A DNA stretch of 64,000 bases from an uncultured Clostridia bacterium (lineage in GTDB: Bacteria > Bacillota > Clostridia > Christensenellales > DTU072): positions 510,386 through 574,385 of the forward strand of contig CAMOOO010000001.1 in the NCBI GenBank assembly GCA_946621465.1, read 5' to 3'. The position numbers and the translations under genes are program-made. The notes under the pieces were generated by a model. It saw only the letters and a list, made by a program, of their open reading frames with translations. It ran no database searches and was not told the DNA's origin. Every line of letters starts with the position of its first letter. Positions within the stretch are counted from its first letter, which is position 1. This document shows positions 1 to 8,161 of the stretch, piece after piece.

Positions 1-389
1 ATCTCTCTATTAAACGGAGTGGTCCTATAAATCGGTTTTTTACAAACATAGCCAACTATGTCTATCGTATTAGGGTTATCCAATGCTTCTTTCTCAACGA
101 TTTCTCTGACGAACATTGTTAATAGCAACCGGCTTTTCCCTTCGATCACTTTGTTATAACTGCGTAATTGTCCGGCAAAAGAAAGATTGTCTCCCACTTC
201 CACTCCGGAGTCAATAAGAAGTCTTTCACTAATTGTAAAGGGTATCCTGTCGCATTGTCCGCTGAGACGCGGAACGCTGAGGGAACTCTCAAAAAACTTT
301 TCTCCATACAAAAAATGAGAGTACACCGGTTCGCTGACGACCGTTCCGCTAAGTAATGCAACGTTTGTGTTTCTTAATTCGTAGTCCAT
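1..389 (-). CDS. SSB-like OB-fold protein, C-terminus cut by window edge
   Basis: Partial gene; the first 129 codons are visible and the reading frame runs off the left edge. The start ATG at 387-389 follows a GAGGAG ribosome binding site and lies 12 nt after the stop of the deacetylase gene, so the two are probably co-transcribed. The translation (MDYELRNTNVALLSGTVVSE..., then VPRLSG, PFTISERLLI and GDNLSFAGQLRSYNK) matches from memory the clostridial single-stranded DNA-binding proteins with two OB-fold segments. The first OB fold spans about residues 8-95, and a second begins near residue 107 (IVGYVCKKPIYRTTPFNRE). Expected role is binding ssDNA in the cytoplasm. It is distinct from the main replicative SSB, and its exact role is not established by the sequence. 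Confidence 0.72.
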   Translation of the reverse strand, partial: MDYELRNTNVALLSGTVVSEPVYSHFLYGEKFFESSLSVPRLSGQCDRIPFTISERLLIDSGVEVGDNLSFAGQLRSYNKVIEGKSRLLLTMFVREIVEKEALDNPNTIDIVGYVCKKPIYRTTPFNRE

Positions 390-401
390 AATATCTTCTC
401 C

Positions 402-1169
402 TCATGTTGTTTTTATTTGTTGACCACTATTATCTATGGTATAATTTTCCGTCATGACCAATTCGTCCATGGTAACGGAAACCAAGCCTTTGTTCTTTAA
501 TCCCAAAAGAACAAGAGGTAACGCCTCTAAAATATGATCGCTATTATTGTGACAAAGAATAATAGAGCCGGGTTTAACCCTCGATAGAATCCTCTCCGCG
601 ATCTCGCTTCCGGATATTCCTTTCCAGTCGAGGCTGTCTACGCTCCACTGGATGCCGATCATCCCCTTTTCGTTCAATAAAGAAATAAGACCATTGTTAT
701 AGTCGCCGTACGGAGGACGGAAGAAGATCGGTCTTTTCCCGGTCAATTCCTCTAACCGCTTATTAACGGACTCAATCTGCAAATCGGCTTTTTCTTTCGA
801 TAGCGTGGGAATATGAGGGTGATCCTCGCTATGATTACCTATACAATGTCCTCGAGAAATAATCTCCTGTGTCAATTCCGGGTTTTCTTCTATCCAAAAG
901 CCCACTAAAAAGAAAGTCGCGCGAACGTTGTATTGTTCCAAAAGGTCAAGTATTTTTTCCGTTTTATCACTTCCCCACGCAGCGTCAAACGTCAGAGCAA
1001 CTTTCTTTTCTTCCGTTTGAACGGAATAAACGGGTAGAAGTTTCTTCTGTTTAGCTGCAACAGACGACGCGTTTGCGGGTAACAGAACGGCGGTCAGTAC
1101 TCCACAAATCAATACAATAATCAGAATAGCGGCTATAATCAGCCTTCTTTTTTTTACAACGACGAACAT
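402..1169 (-). CDS. PdaB-type polysaccharide deacetylase (CE4)
   Basis: 255 aa. A basic N-terminus followed by one hydrophobic segment (about residues 9-30) gives a signal anchor, so the catalytic domain is extracytoplasmic. CE4 motifs appear in order: TFDAAWG (motif 1, the PdaB variant of TFDDG), NHSEDHPHI (metal-binding His pair), RPPYGDYN, a DSLDWKG segment and LCHN. These imply a metal-dependent de-N-acetylase acting on peptidoglycan or a related polymer. PdaB proteins are associated with sporulation and the spore cortex in Bacillus, and other genes here support a spore former. The start ATG follows an AGGAG site. It sits 157 nt downstream of purD and just upstream of the SSB-like gene. 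The exact polymer substrate is inferred. Confidence 0.88.
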   Translation of the reverse strand: MFVVVKKRRLIIAAILIIVLICGVLTAVLLPANASSVAAKQKKLLPVYSVQTEEKKVALTFDAAWGSDKTEKILDLLEQYNVRATFFLVGFWIEENPELTQEIISRGHCIGNHSEDHPHIPTLSKEKADLQIESVNKRLEELTGKRPIFFRPPYGDYNNGLISLLNEKGMIGIQWSVDSLDWKGISGSEIAERILSRVKPGSIILCHNNSDHILEALPLVLLGLKNKGLVSVTMDELVMTENYTIDNSGQQIKTT

Positions 1170-1326
1170 TCTTTTAACTCCTAAAGTGTATTACGGATAA
1201 CGTCAATTTATTTGACAAGATATGTCTGAAAATAGAATAATTTGTCGAAAATGTCTATGACAAAATCCGCATTCTGCTAAAAGATATGCGTGTGAAAATA
1301 AAATATACCGTTAAATAAAGAAATAA

Positions 1327-2586
1327 CTACAGTGTGCGAGCGATATCTTTCCGGTAGTGCATTCCGTCATAGGATATCTTTTGAATATTTTTATATACTT
1401 TTTCCGAACATTCTTCTAAGTCTTTACCCCAGCAAGCAACGCTAATGACCCTGCCGCCCGAGGTACGCAACTCACCGTCAATGAGTTTGGTTCCGGCATG
1501 GTATAAACAAACGTCTTTATCAACTTCGCCAATGGTAATTTTATTGTTTTTCGTGTAGTCCAAGGGATAGCCGCCACTGGTGGCAACAACGCATACTCCG
1601 CTGTTATCGGACACTTCAATCCCGCCCATTCTGGCAAGATCACGATCAATGACCGCCTCAAACAAATCAAGCAACGAGGTTTTTATCTGTGAAATAACAA
1701 GTTGCCCTTCTACGTCGCAAAAACGAGAAATGAAGTCAACGACTTTTATATCCGTGTCCGTAATAATCAGGCTGAACCCGATTACACCCTGGTAAATAAT
1801 GCCTTCCGACCGAAGTGCCTCGATAGTCGGCAAAAAGATGGTATCGTAGGCCTTCTTTGCTATTTCCGGCGTGTATGCTTTGACCGGCATCGATGCTCCC
1901 ATGCCGGCTGTACTCATACCGAGATCGCCGTCGTAAACACGTTTATAGTTATTGACCGCCGGGAGCGGATATATCACTTCCCCGTCGGTAAATGCCATAA
2001 CGATGACACGATCTCCCGGCACAAATTCCTCTATATCGACCTTTTTACCTGCGTCTCCGAAAAGTTCTGCAATCATTACGTCGTAAAGAGAATTCTCCGC
2101 TTCTTTGGGATTACGACAGAACATGATACCTTTTCCTGCCGTTCTACCTTCCGTTTTAATAACGATGGGAAACTTTTGATTTCTGGCAAACTGTTTTGCC
2201 CTCGGATAGTCGTCGAAAACGGAAAACGAGGGAGACGGGATATTGTATTTAGTACAGAGTCTGTGTGCAAATTCTTTACTACCTTCCAATCTGGCAGCGG
2301 CAGCATTGCAACCAAAGGCACGATGCCCTCTTTGTGTCAAAAACTCAACCATTCCCGAACTCAAAGATTCATCGGGGCTGACTATCGTCAATCTGATATT
2401 GGGATTATCATCCAAAAATTCAACGATACCTTCAAAATCGGTAACGTTTATTTTAATGCAAGTAGCGATTCCTGCGAGTCCGCCATTTCCGGGAATACAA
2501 AATATGTTATCTACTCTCGGATCTTTCTTTAGCTCCAATGCAATGGCATGTTCTCTTCCTCTCGAACCGATCAGTAAGATATCCAT
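1327..2586 (-). CDS. purD: Phosphoribosylamine-glycine ligase
   Basis: 419 aa, the usual length for PurD (GAR synthetase), an ATP-grasp enzyme joining 5-phosphoribosylamine and glycine in de novo purine synthesis. Visible landmarks are the N-terminal MDILLIGSRGREHAIA, the PGNGG loop, SPDESLSSG, the ATP-grasp lysine segment (FPIVIKTEGRTAGKG), the EEFVPGDRVIVMAFTDG strand and VIDFISRFCDVEGQ-like metal-ligand region. It carries SPDESL where most PurD have GPE, and DFISRFCD where ERFGDPE is common, so it is a somewhat divergent member. No other purine genes are adjacent, which is unusual because purD normally ends a pur operon. It has its own promoter and a GAGGT site. Confidence 0.9.
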   Translation of the reverse strand: MDILLIGSRGREHAIALELKKDPRVDNIFCIPGNGGLAGIATCIKINVTDFEGIVEFLDDNPNIRLTIVSPDESLSSGMVEFLTQRGHRAFGCNAAAARLEGSKEFAHRLCTKYNIPSPSFSVFDDYPRAKQFARNQKFPIVIKTEGRTAGKGIMFCRNPKEAENSLYDVMIAELFGDAGKKVDIEEFVPGDRVIVMAFTDGEVIYPLPAVNNYKRVYDGDLGMSTAGMGASMPVKAYTPEIAKKAYDTIFLPTIEALRSEGIIYQGVIGFSLIITDTDIKVVDFISRFCDVEGQLVISQIKTSLLDLFEAVIDRDLARMGGIEVSDNSGVCVVATSGGYPLDYTKNNKITIGEVDKDVCLYHAGTKLIDGELRTSGGRVISVACWGKDLEECSEKVYKNIQKISYDGMHYRKDIARTL

Positions 2587-2629
2587 ATTTTACCTCATTT
2601 GTATAGAATAAAGTCAAAAGACCATTTAT

Positions 2630-2658
2630 AGTCTAACAAAAAAAAATCGATTCGTCAA
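2630..2658 (-). promoter_or_regulatory. Promoter of purD
   Basis: On the minus strand, TTGACG (2653-2658) and TAGACT (2630-2635) are separated by 17 nt that include a run of nine T. It lies about 45 nt upstream of the purD start and downstream of the methyltransferase stop, so purD is probably transcribed on its own. Confidence 0.6.
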
Positions 2659-2690
2659 TACCGCCATACAATGTTATTTGTATATTTTCG

Positions 2691-3551
2691 CTATTTTCGG
2701 AAGTATGCAAACGCACTGCAACCGCATGGCAAGACCAATCCGTCTTCCCCTTGCAACCCGATTTCATCGGCATCGGTGTTATGAGGAATAGTAATCACTC
2801 TGTCTATAATATTTTTCATAACGGTTGGTTGAAGTCCGGTAGTATATGAATTGATCAGATAAAAGAGAGGGTGGTCGGATAATACTCCCGTAGTTAATTC
2901 AACAAGGTCATATATTTTATCTTCTAGCTTCCACATCTCTCCGCGAGGCCCTCTACCGTACGCAGGAGGATCCATGATAATCGCATCATATTTTTTGCCC
3001 CTTCGTATTTCCCGTTCAACGAATTTAACACAGTCATCAACAATAAAGCGCGCTAAGGTGATATCTACCCCGCTCAGTTCCGCATTCGTCTTTGCCATTT
3101 CGCACATAGCTTTGGCTGCGTCTACGTGGCAAACGTGTGCGCCGGCCTTTAGGCAAGCAACTGTTGCTCCTCCGGTATATCCAAAAAGATTGAGTACTCT
3201 GATTTCTCTTCCTGCGCCCTTTATTTCCGATATCATTCTGTCCCAATTGACGGCCTGCTCGGGAAAAATACCTATGTGTTTAAAATTCATCAATTTGAGT
3301 TCAAAAGTCAGGTCTCTCCAGTGAACGTTGAATCTCTCGTTTATTTTGCCTCTTCTCTCCCATTCTCCTCCCCCAGTGGAACTACGATGATAGACGGCGG
3401 TAAGATTGGGATACTCTTCAAGAGAAAACACGGGTTGCCAAATCACCTGCGGATCAGGACGCAAAAAGGTATACCCGGCTATTTTTTCCAGTTTTTGACC
3501 ATTGCCTGTAGCAATGAGACGATAATCTTTCCATTCGGTATTTACTTTCAT
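2691..3551 (-). CDS. Class I SAM-dependent methyltransferase (RlmI/RlmK-like)
   Basis: 286 aa. The Rossmann SAM-binding motif I is VLNLFGYTGG (about residues 117-126), followed by the acidic loop HVDAAKAM and the catalytic motif DPPAYGRGP. These, with the overall layout, match the PF10672 family related to rRNA m5C methyltransferases of the RlmI/RlmK type. There is no PUA domain, so it is a shorter clostridial form. It likely methylates a nucleic acid, probably rRNA; the site is unknown. Its ATG overlaps the stop codon of the upstream 878-aa regulator (ATGA, 4 nt), implying translational coupling. Confidence 0.82.
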   Translation of the reverse strand: MKVNTEWKDYRLIATGNGQKLEKIAGYTFLRPDPQVIWQPVFSLEEYPNLTAVYHRSSTGGGEWERRGKINERFNVHWRDLTFELKLMNFKHIGIFPEQAVNWDRMISEIKGAGREIRVLNLFGYTGGATVACLKAGAHVCHVDAAKAMCEMAKTNAELSGVDITLARFIVDDCVKFVEREIRRGKKYDAIIMDPPAYGRGPRGEMWKLEDKIYDLVELTTGVLSDHPLFYLINSYTTGLQPTVMKNIIDRVITIPHNTDADEIGLQGEDGLVLPCGCSAFAYFRK

Positions 3552-6184
3552 TTCTTATACACCATTTTATCGATTTCCGTTTTTAATAAGGAACAATCGA
3601 ATAATCCTATTTTTTCTAATTTAAGTAAAAATCTCTTTGCGTTGAGATAATCTTTTTCTTGTATCAATTCTTTTATTGCATCGGAAAGGTAGAGAGAAAT
3701 GTCTTCCTTTATTTTTTGGACGATCTGTTGGAACTCCTTTAGATCGCAATCAACCGCAAAGCCCTCTTCCGAATAAGCGAGCATTCTCCCTAGAAGATTG
3801 ACTTTAGCCCGGATATCGGTCAGCAATAAGTATTCCTCCGACATCCCGATATAGGAAATGTAATCACATTCCGAACCTTCGATTGTCAAACAATACTTTC
3901 CGTTGGAATAGGTAAATCGGAAAGGTATCCCGTATTCCTTTAAGGTGTGGCGAACAAGGTTGTTAGTCGTTTTAAGATTATTGACCGCCGACGCATAGAC
4001 ATAGTCTGACCAAATCTCTTCAATGATTCTATTGCGTTCCAATCCCTCCGGATGCAAATAATACAACAAGAACAATTCCTTGCATTTTTTCGTTTTCCAA
4101 ACGATCTCTCTTTTATCGACGTAAACTGCCGAATTGCCGAAATATTTTACCAGAAGTCCCCTGCTTGTTCCCAAACTTTCCTTTTTATTAAGTAAGTCCA
4201 TATATATATCAGACACATACTTCGTTTGAATATCACGTTTTTCCGCATAAGATAATAGCGGCAAAAAACAAGACCGAAGCACGATGATGGCATTATCGTA
4301 GCATTTTTCTTTTGCTATGGAAAATAGTCTTTTTATCTGCGAATCCAAAACCGAAATACGTTCGGTATCCAAAGCGCAGTTAATTTCAAGTGCTTTTTCC
4401 AAAAAGGAAAAAAAGGAATCGAACTGACCTTTTTTGCAATTATTTAAAATGGAAATCGCTCTCTGATGATTCCGAAGAAGAAACTCACAATAGGCTATGG
4501 CAATATAGAAAAAGGACGCCTCTGCGCGCGAGTCTCTTTCAGCGGATACGGCATACAAAGAAGCAAGCGATTTACCGAATTCGGGATTCCCTGCCTCGGC
4601 ATATAGTATACTTTGTAACGCCAAACTGAGCATTCCGTCGGTAGAATACTGTTCGTCTGCGCCAATGGAACGTAAATAGTTTATTGCCTGCACTCTATCA
4701 CCACGATATAGGCAGTCACAACACCCTAAAAGAGCATTATCGTTTTCTCTGGCAAAAGTACCCACCGTATCAATGGACATATTAAAAAAGAAACTCCACG
4801 ATTGCACGTAAGAATAGGTATAATATTCGCATATTTCACTGATACGGGTTAAATACTCTTTGGCAATATCATAATTACCGGTTGCCGCGTGAATTTTAGA
4901 TAAATAATGCAAAAAAGCAATATCTTTCGAGCCGCTTTCAAATATCTTTTTAGTGTTTTCAAAGAATTTTTCATCTGCGCCGAGTATTTTCTCTTCCGAA
5001 TACGTAAGCATGGTAATTATCCGGCAATAAAAAATTTTTTCAGGAGAAAAATCACTCATTTCAGTGCAGAAAGAAGAAAACACATCCTTTCTATTTTCCG
5101 TCATAGAAAATGAAATAAAGAAATAGATGTATTTCTTCATTTCGCAATCCGGAATCTTTTTCAATTCTTCGAGCGCAAGATCCTTATGACCTTTTACAAA
5201 TAGAGAGATTACGTTAAAAAACGGTGCGTTGACGTTTTCTGCTTGGCAAGCAACGGCATAACTATACAAATAATCTTCTTTCCCCTGTTCAATTAATCCG
5301 ACAACCGCTTGGTCGATATAAGAACTTTCGCCGAATAGTATTGATTTTTCCAACACAGAAACGTAATCTTTTTTGCGTAGAAAATACTCTAAATAAGATT
5401 TGTATAATTCGGAGTGCAAAGTCTTATCTTGAAAAAGTTTTTGATCCTTTTTATAAAAATCGGGACTAAAACAATAGCAATCGCCCAATTTACTCAAGAC
5501 AAATCGGAAATTTCTGAAAACGGCATTCAGTAAATCGCAAATCCCCGGATATAATTCTTCCGCGAAATCTTTCTCAACAAATCTGTAAAACGATAAACGT
5601 GATAATACTTCCTTCTGCTGGGCGGTCAAATAACCGTCTTCAAGCAGTTCTTCTTTGAACGGCAACTCCTCTCCCGGCCTATCGCAAATAATAATACGAG
5701 GCAGGATGTTATTCCCAGACCGATAAGAAAGGTGCAGTATCTTTTTCGAGCAAAAAACAATTTTTAAGTTGTCGGGACCGTTCTCCATAAAATAATCCAG
5801 TAAGGACAGGTCAAAAGCGGGTGTAAGGTCATCTAGTCCGCACACGAACAATAAACAGTCGTTCGGTAATTTAGAAATAACGGAAAAAACTTTTTTAAGA
5901 ACAATCCTCTTACAATCACGAATACCGCAACGGCAGAAAGAACGAGCAATCTCAAAATCCTGCTCGGGCAGTACTTTTTGAGCCAGACAAAGCACAAAAT
6001 CCGTCTGCGATTCCCACGATGCGTTATAGGTATAAACGGTACGGTAGTTGTTAAACAAATCGGGTAAAAAGTCCAGATAAGAGGGATTGACCGGACACAA
6101 AAGCAAAACCGGTGCATGTCCGGACATGATCGAGTTAATAATTTTGTTATTTCTCTCATTACGAGACTGTGATTCGTAGATCAT
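3548..6184 (-). CDS. SARP/MalT-like regulator with degenerate NTPase and TPR-like region
   Basis: 878 aa, not assignable to a named regulator. Residues 1-190 look like a STAND/MalT-type ATPase domain (CLLFVCGLDDLTPAFD resembles the MalT Walker B strand), but no Walker A GxxxxGK[ST] is present: the equivalent stretch reads APVLLLCPVNPSYLDFL. Residues about 200-650 are alpha-helical and TPR-like. Residues 681-772 form an OmpR/SARP winged helix (LFLLYYLHPEGLERNRIIEEIW, then AVNNLKTTNNLVRHTLKEYG), followed by a helical BTAD-like tail to 878. It probably binds DNA as a transcription factor and may sense a ligand or partner through the TPRs. The mRNA may be leaderless: the -10 ends 7 nt before the ATG and no Shine-Dalgarno is visible. 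Confidence 0.72.
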   Translation of the reverse strand: MIYESQSRNERNNKIINSIMSGHAPVLLLCPVNPSYLDFLPDLFNNYRTVYTYNASWESQTDFVLCLAQKVLPEQDFEIARSFCRCGIRDCKRIVLKKVFSVISKLPNDCLLFVCGLDDLTPAFDLSLLDYFMENGPDNLKIVFCSKKILHLSYRSGNNILPRIIICDRPGEELPFKEELLEDGYLTAQQKEVLSRLSFYRFVEKDFAEELYPGICDLLNAVFRNFRFVLSKLGDCYCFSPDFYKKDQKLFQDKTLHSELYKSYLEYFLRKKDYVSVLEKSILFGESSYIDQAVVGLIEQGKEDYLYSYAVACQAENVNAPFFNVISLFVKGHKDLALEELKKIPDCEMKKYIYFFISFSMTENRKDVFSSFCTEMSDFSPEKIFYCRIITMLTYSEEKILGADEKFFENTKKIFESGSKDIAFLHYLSKIHAATGNYDIAKEYLTRISEICEYYTYSYVQSWSFFFNMSIDTVGTFARENDNALLGCCDCLYRGDRVQAINYLRSIGADEQYSTDGMLSLALQSILYAEAGNPEFGKSLASLYAVSAERDSRAEASFFYIAIAYCEFLLRNHQRAISILNNCKKGQFDSFFSFLEKALEINCALDTERISVLDSQIKRLFSIAKEKCYDNAIIVLRSCFLPLLSYAEKRDIQTKYVSDIYMDLLNKKESLGTSRGLLVKYFGNSAVYVDKREIVWKTKKCKELFLLYYLHPEGLERNRIIEEIWSDYVYASAVNNLKTTNNLVRHTLKEYGIPFRFTYSNGKYCLTIEGSECDYISYIGMSEEYLLLTDIRAKVNLLGRMLAYSEEGFAVDCDLKEFQQIVQKIKEDISLYLSDAIKELIQEKDYLNAKRFLLKLEKIGLFDCSLLKTEIDKMVYKK

Positions 6185-6191
6185 CGGTTAT

Positions 6192-6220
6192 ATGGTAAAA
6201 CATCAGTAAAAATTTGTCAA
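6192..6220 (-). promoter_or_regulatory. Promoter of the 878-aa regulator gene
   Basis: On the minus strand, a perfect TTGACA (6215-6220), a 17-nt spacer and TACCAT (6192-6197). Transcription should begin near 6185, one base before the ATG at 6182-6184, suggesting a leaderless message. Confidence 0.5.
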
Positions 6221-6269
6221 ACATTCGGGAATTAATTTGTTATAGGATGATAAAAAAGAGTTATTTTCG

Positions 6270-6298
6270 TTGACGAGGAACAAAATTAATGATAATAT
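6270..6298 (+). promoter_or_regulatory. Promoter of asd-dapB
   Basis: TTGACG (6270-6275), a 17-nt spacer and TAATAT (6293-6298). The start site should be near 6305, followed by a GGAGG site at 6328-6332 and the asd ATG at 6342. The leader of about 37 nt has no room for a lysine riboswitch. Confidence 0.6.
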
Positions 6299-6341
6299 TT
6301 GACATATATATTTATAATTTATTATTCGGAGGATTTCTTTT

Positions 6342-7343
6342 ATGAAACAATACAATGTTGCCGTTGTCGGCGCAACCGGCATGGTAGGAAATAAATTTCT
6401 TCAGGTGCTAACGGAAAAACAATTGCCCGTAAAAAACTATTACTTGTATGCCTCTGCAAAAAGTGCGGGCAAAGTTATCAATTTCATGGGTAAAGATCAT
6501 ACTGTTATCGAACTGACGGAGGCCAACGTCGTAGACAAAGAGATCGATTTTGCTCTCTTTAGCGCAGGCGGCTCCACGTCAAAAGAATTTGCACCCATAT
6601 TCGCTCGTCAGGGTGCTATCGTCATCGACAACTCCAGCCAATGGCGTATGGATCCGACGGTACCCCTTGTTGTGCCGGAAGTTAACCCGGAAGCAATCAA
6701 GAATCATCACAATATTATTGCAAACCCCAACTGCTCCACTATTCAAGCTGTCGTTGCTTTGAAACCTCTGCATGATAAATATGGAATTAAACGTGTTGTT
6801 TACTCCACCTATCAGGCAGTCAGCGGCGCAGGTGTTGCCGGATACAATGATTTGGTCAACCAAGCCAAAGAAGGTGAAACAAAGAAATTTCCCTATCCTA
6901 TTTTCGGCAACTGCATTCCGCATATTGACGTCTTTCTCCCCAATGGATACACCAAGGAAGAGGAAAAGATGATCAATGAGACGAAAAAAATCCTCAACGA
7001 TTATACGATAAAAGTAACGGCAACGACCGTTCGCGTACCGGTTCGTTATGGACACAGTGAATCGATCAACATCGAATTTAATAAGCCTTGCACCTTAGAG
7101 GGCGTTCGCGAGTGCCTTTCTTCTCAAAAAGGTCTTATCCTTGTAGACGATTATCAGAATAACAAATATCCCATGCCTTTGTATGCCGAAGACCACGACG
7201 AAGTTTACGTCGGAAGAGTACGTATCGACGACACGGTAGAAAGCGGTGTAAACATCTGGGTCGTTGCAGATAACATCCGTAAAGGCGCTGCAACAAACGC
7301 CGTTCAAATTCTCGAATATATGATTAAAGAGGATAATAAATAA
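6342..7343 (+). CDS. asd: Aspartate-semialdehyde dehydrogenase
   Basis: 333 aa. Reduces beta-aspartyl phosphate to aspartate semialdehyde with NADPH, the branch point to lysine/diaminopimelate, threonine and methionine. Landmarks are the N-terminal nucleotide-binding VVGATGMVG, the active-site cysteine in ANPNCSTIQ (about residue 129), SGAGVAGYNDL and the substrate-binding histidine region RVPVRYGHSESINIE. The start follows a GGAGG site 9 nt upstream. Its stop codon overlaps the dapB ATG (TAATG), so both are translated from one message. The pairing points to diaminopimelate for peptidoglycan and dipicolinate for spores. Confidence 0.96.
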   Translation: MKQYNVAVVGATGMVGNKFLQVLTEKQLPVKNYYLYASAKSAGKVINFMGKDHTVIELTEANVVDKEIDFALFSAGGSTSKEFAPIFARQGAIVIDNSSQWRMDPTVPLVVPEVNPEAIKNHHNIIANPNCSTIQAVVALKPLHDKYGIKRVVYSTYQAVSGAGVAGYNDLVNQAKEGETKKFPYPIFGNCIPHIDVFLPNGYTKEEEKMINETKKILNDYTIKVTATTVRVPVRYGHSESINIEFNKPCTLEGVRECLSSQKGLILVDDYQNNKYPMPLYAEDHDEVYVGRVRIDDTVESGVNIWVVADNIRKGAATNAVQILEYMIKEDNK

Positions 7344-8086
7344 TGAATATTCTTGTATATGGAATCGGCGGAACAATGGGACATTACGTTGTATCTTCAG
7401 CCAAAGAAAGCGAAGATATAAATGTCGTATGCGGTGTCGATAAGTTTTATAAAGGAACGGAATTCGATTGTCCAATATATTCTTCTTGTGCAAACATTAA
7501 AGAAAAAGTGGACTGTATCATCGATTTTTCCGTCCCTCAAGGATTATACGACTACATGCCGTTTGCTTTAAAGAATAAAATCCCTTGCGTTATTGCCACA
7601 ACCGGATATACAGAAAAGGACTTAACGTATATCGAGGAGGCCGCCCGTTCCATTCCTATCCTCCACTCCAGCAATCTCAGTTTAGGCGTCAATTTGCTCC
7701 TTCATTTAAGCAAAGAAGCGGCAAAGTCAGTCGGCGCAATTTCCGACATAGAGATTGTCGAACAACACCACAATAAGAAAAAGGACGCACCCAGTGGCAC
7801 CGCCCTGTTGCTTGCCGATGGAATAAAGAGCGTCTTGCCCAATCATACCAACAAACTCGGCAGAGCCGGAATGGGGAAACGCGAAAAAAACGAAATAGGA
7901 ATTCACGCCGTCAGAGGCGGAACCATCGTAGGGAAGCACTCCGTTATGTTTATTATGAATGGAGAGGTCATCACTCTCACCCACGAGGCTGAAAACAAAA
8001 GCATTCTCTCACAGGGGAGTCTAACAGCCGCACGTTTTATCATTACCAAGGAAAAGGGATTGTATTCCTCTTCCGATATGTTTTAA
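7343..8086 (+). CDS. dapB: 4-hydroxy-tetrahydrodipicolinate reductase
   Basis: 247 aa. Reduces hydroxytetrahydrodipicolinate to tetrahydrodipicolinate in diaminopimelate/lysine synthesis. It carries the N-terminal GIGGTMG nucleotide-binding loop, the catalytic signature EQHHNKKKDAPSGTA and the IHAVRGGTIVG substrate segment. The family is usually 240-270 aa, so it is full length. The ATG shares one base with the asd stop codon. A strong bidirectional terminator follows 20 nt after the stop. dapA is not adjacent. Confidence 0.95.
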   Translation: MNILVYGIGGTMGHYVVSSAKESEDINVVCGVDKFYKGTEFDCPIYSSCANIKEKVDCIIDFSVPQGLYDYMPFALKNKIPCVIATTGYTEKDLTYIEEAARSIPILHSSNLSLGVNLLLHLSKEAAKSVGAISDIEIVEQHHNKKKDAPSGTALLLADGIKSVLPNHTNKLGRAGMGKREKNEIGIHAVRGGTIVGKHSVMFIMNGEVITLTHEAENKSILSQGSLTAARFIITKEKGLYSSSDMF

Positions 8087-8106
8087 TATTGTTTATATAT
8101 GGATAA

Positions 8107-8143
8107 GAAAAGAGACGCGATAAAGTGCTCGCGTCTCTTTTTA
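8107..8143. terminator. Bidirectional Rho-independent terminator
   Basis: A perfect stem GAGACGCG / CGCGTCTC (8112-8119 and 8130-8137) extends into flanking A and T runs on both sides. It therefore works as a terminator for dapB on the plus strand and for the converging 564-aa lipoprotein gene on the minus strand. Confidence 0.88.
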
Positions 8144-8161
8144 ATTAACAAAGAATACTAC

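Noticed and set aside
1702..2532. 276-codon open frame on the plus strand inside purD
   Set aside because: Antisense shadow of a clearly conserved purD frame; no ribosome binding site and no family-like sequence.
6299..6341. Lysine riboswitch before asd-dapB
   Set aside because: The leader between promoter and ribosome binding site is under 40 nt, too short for the L-box.
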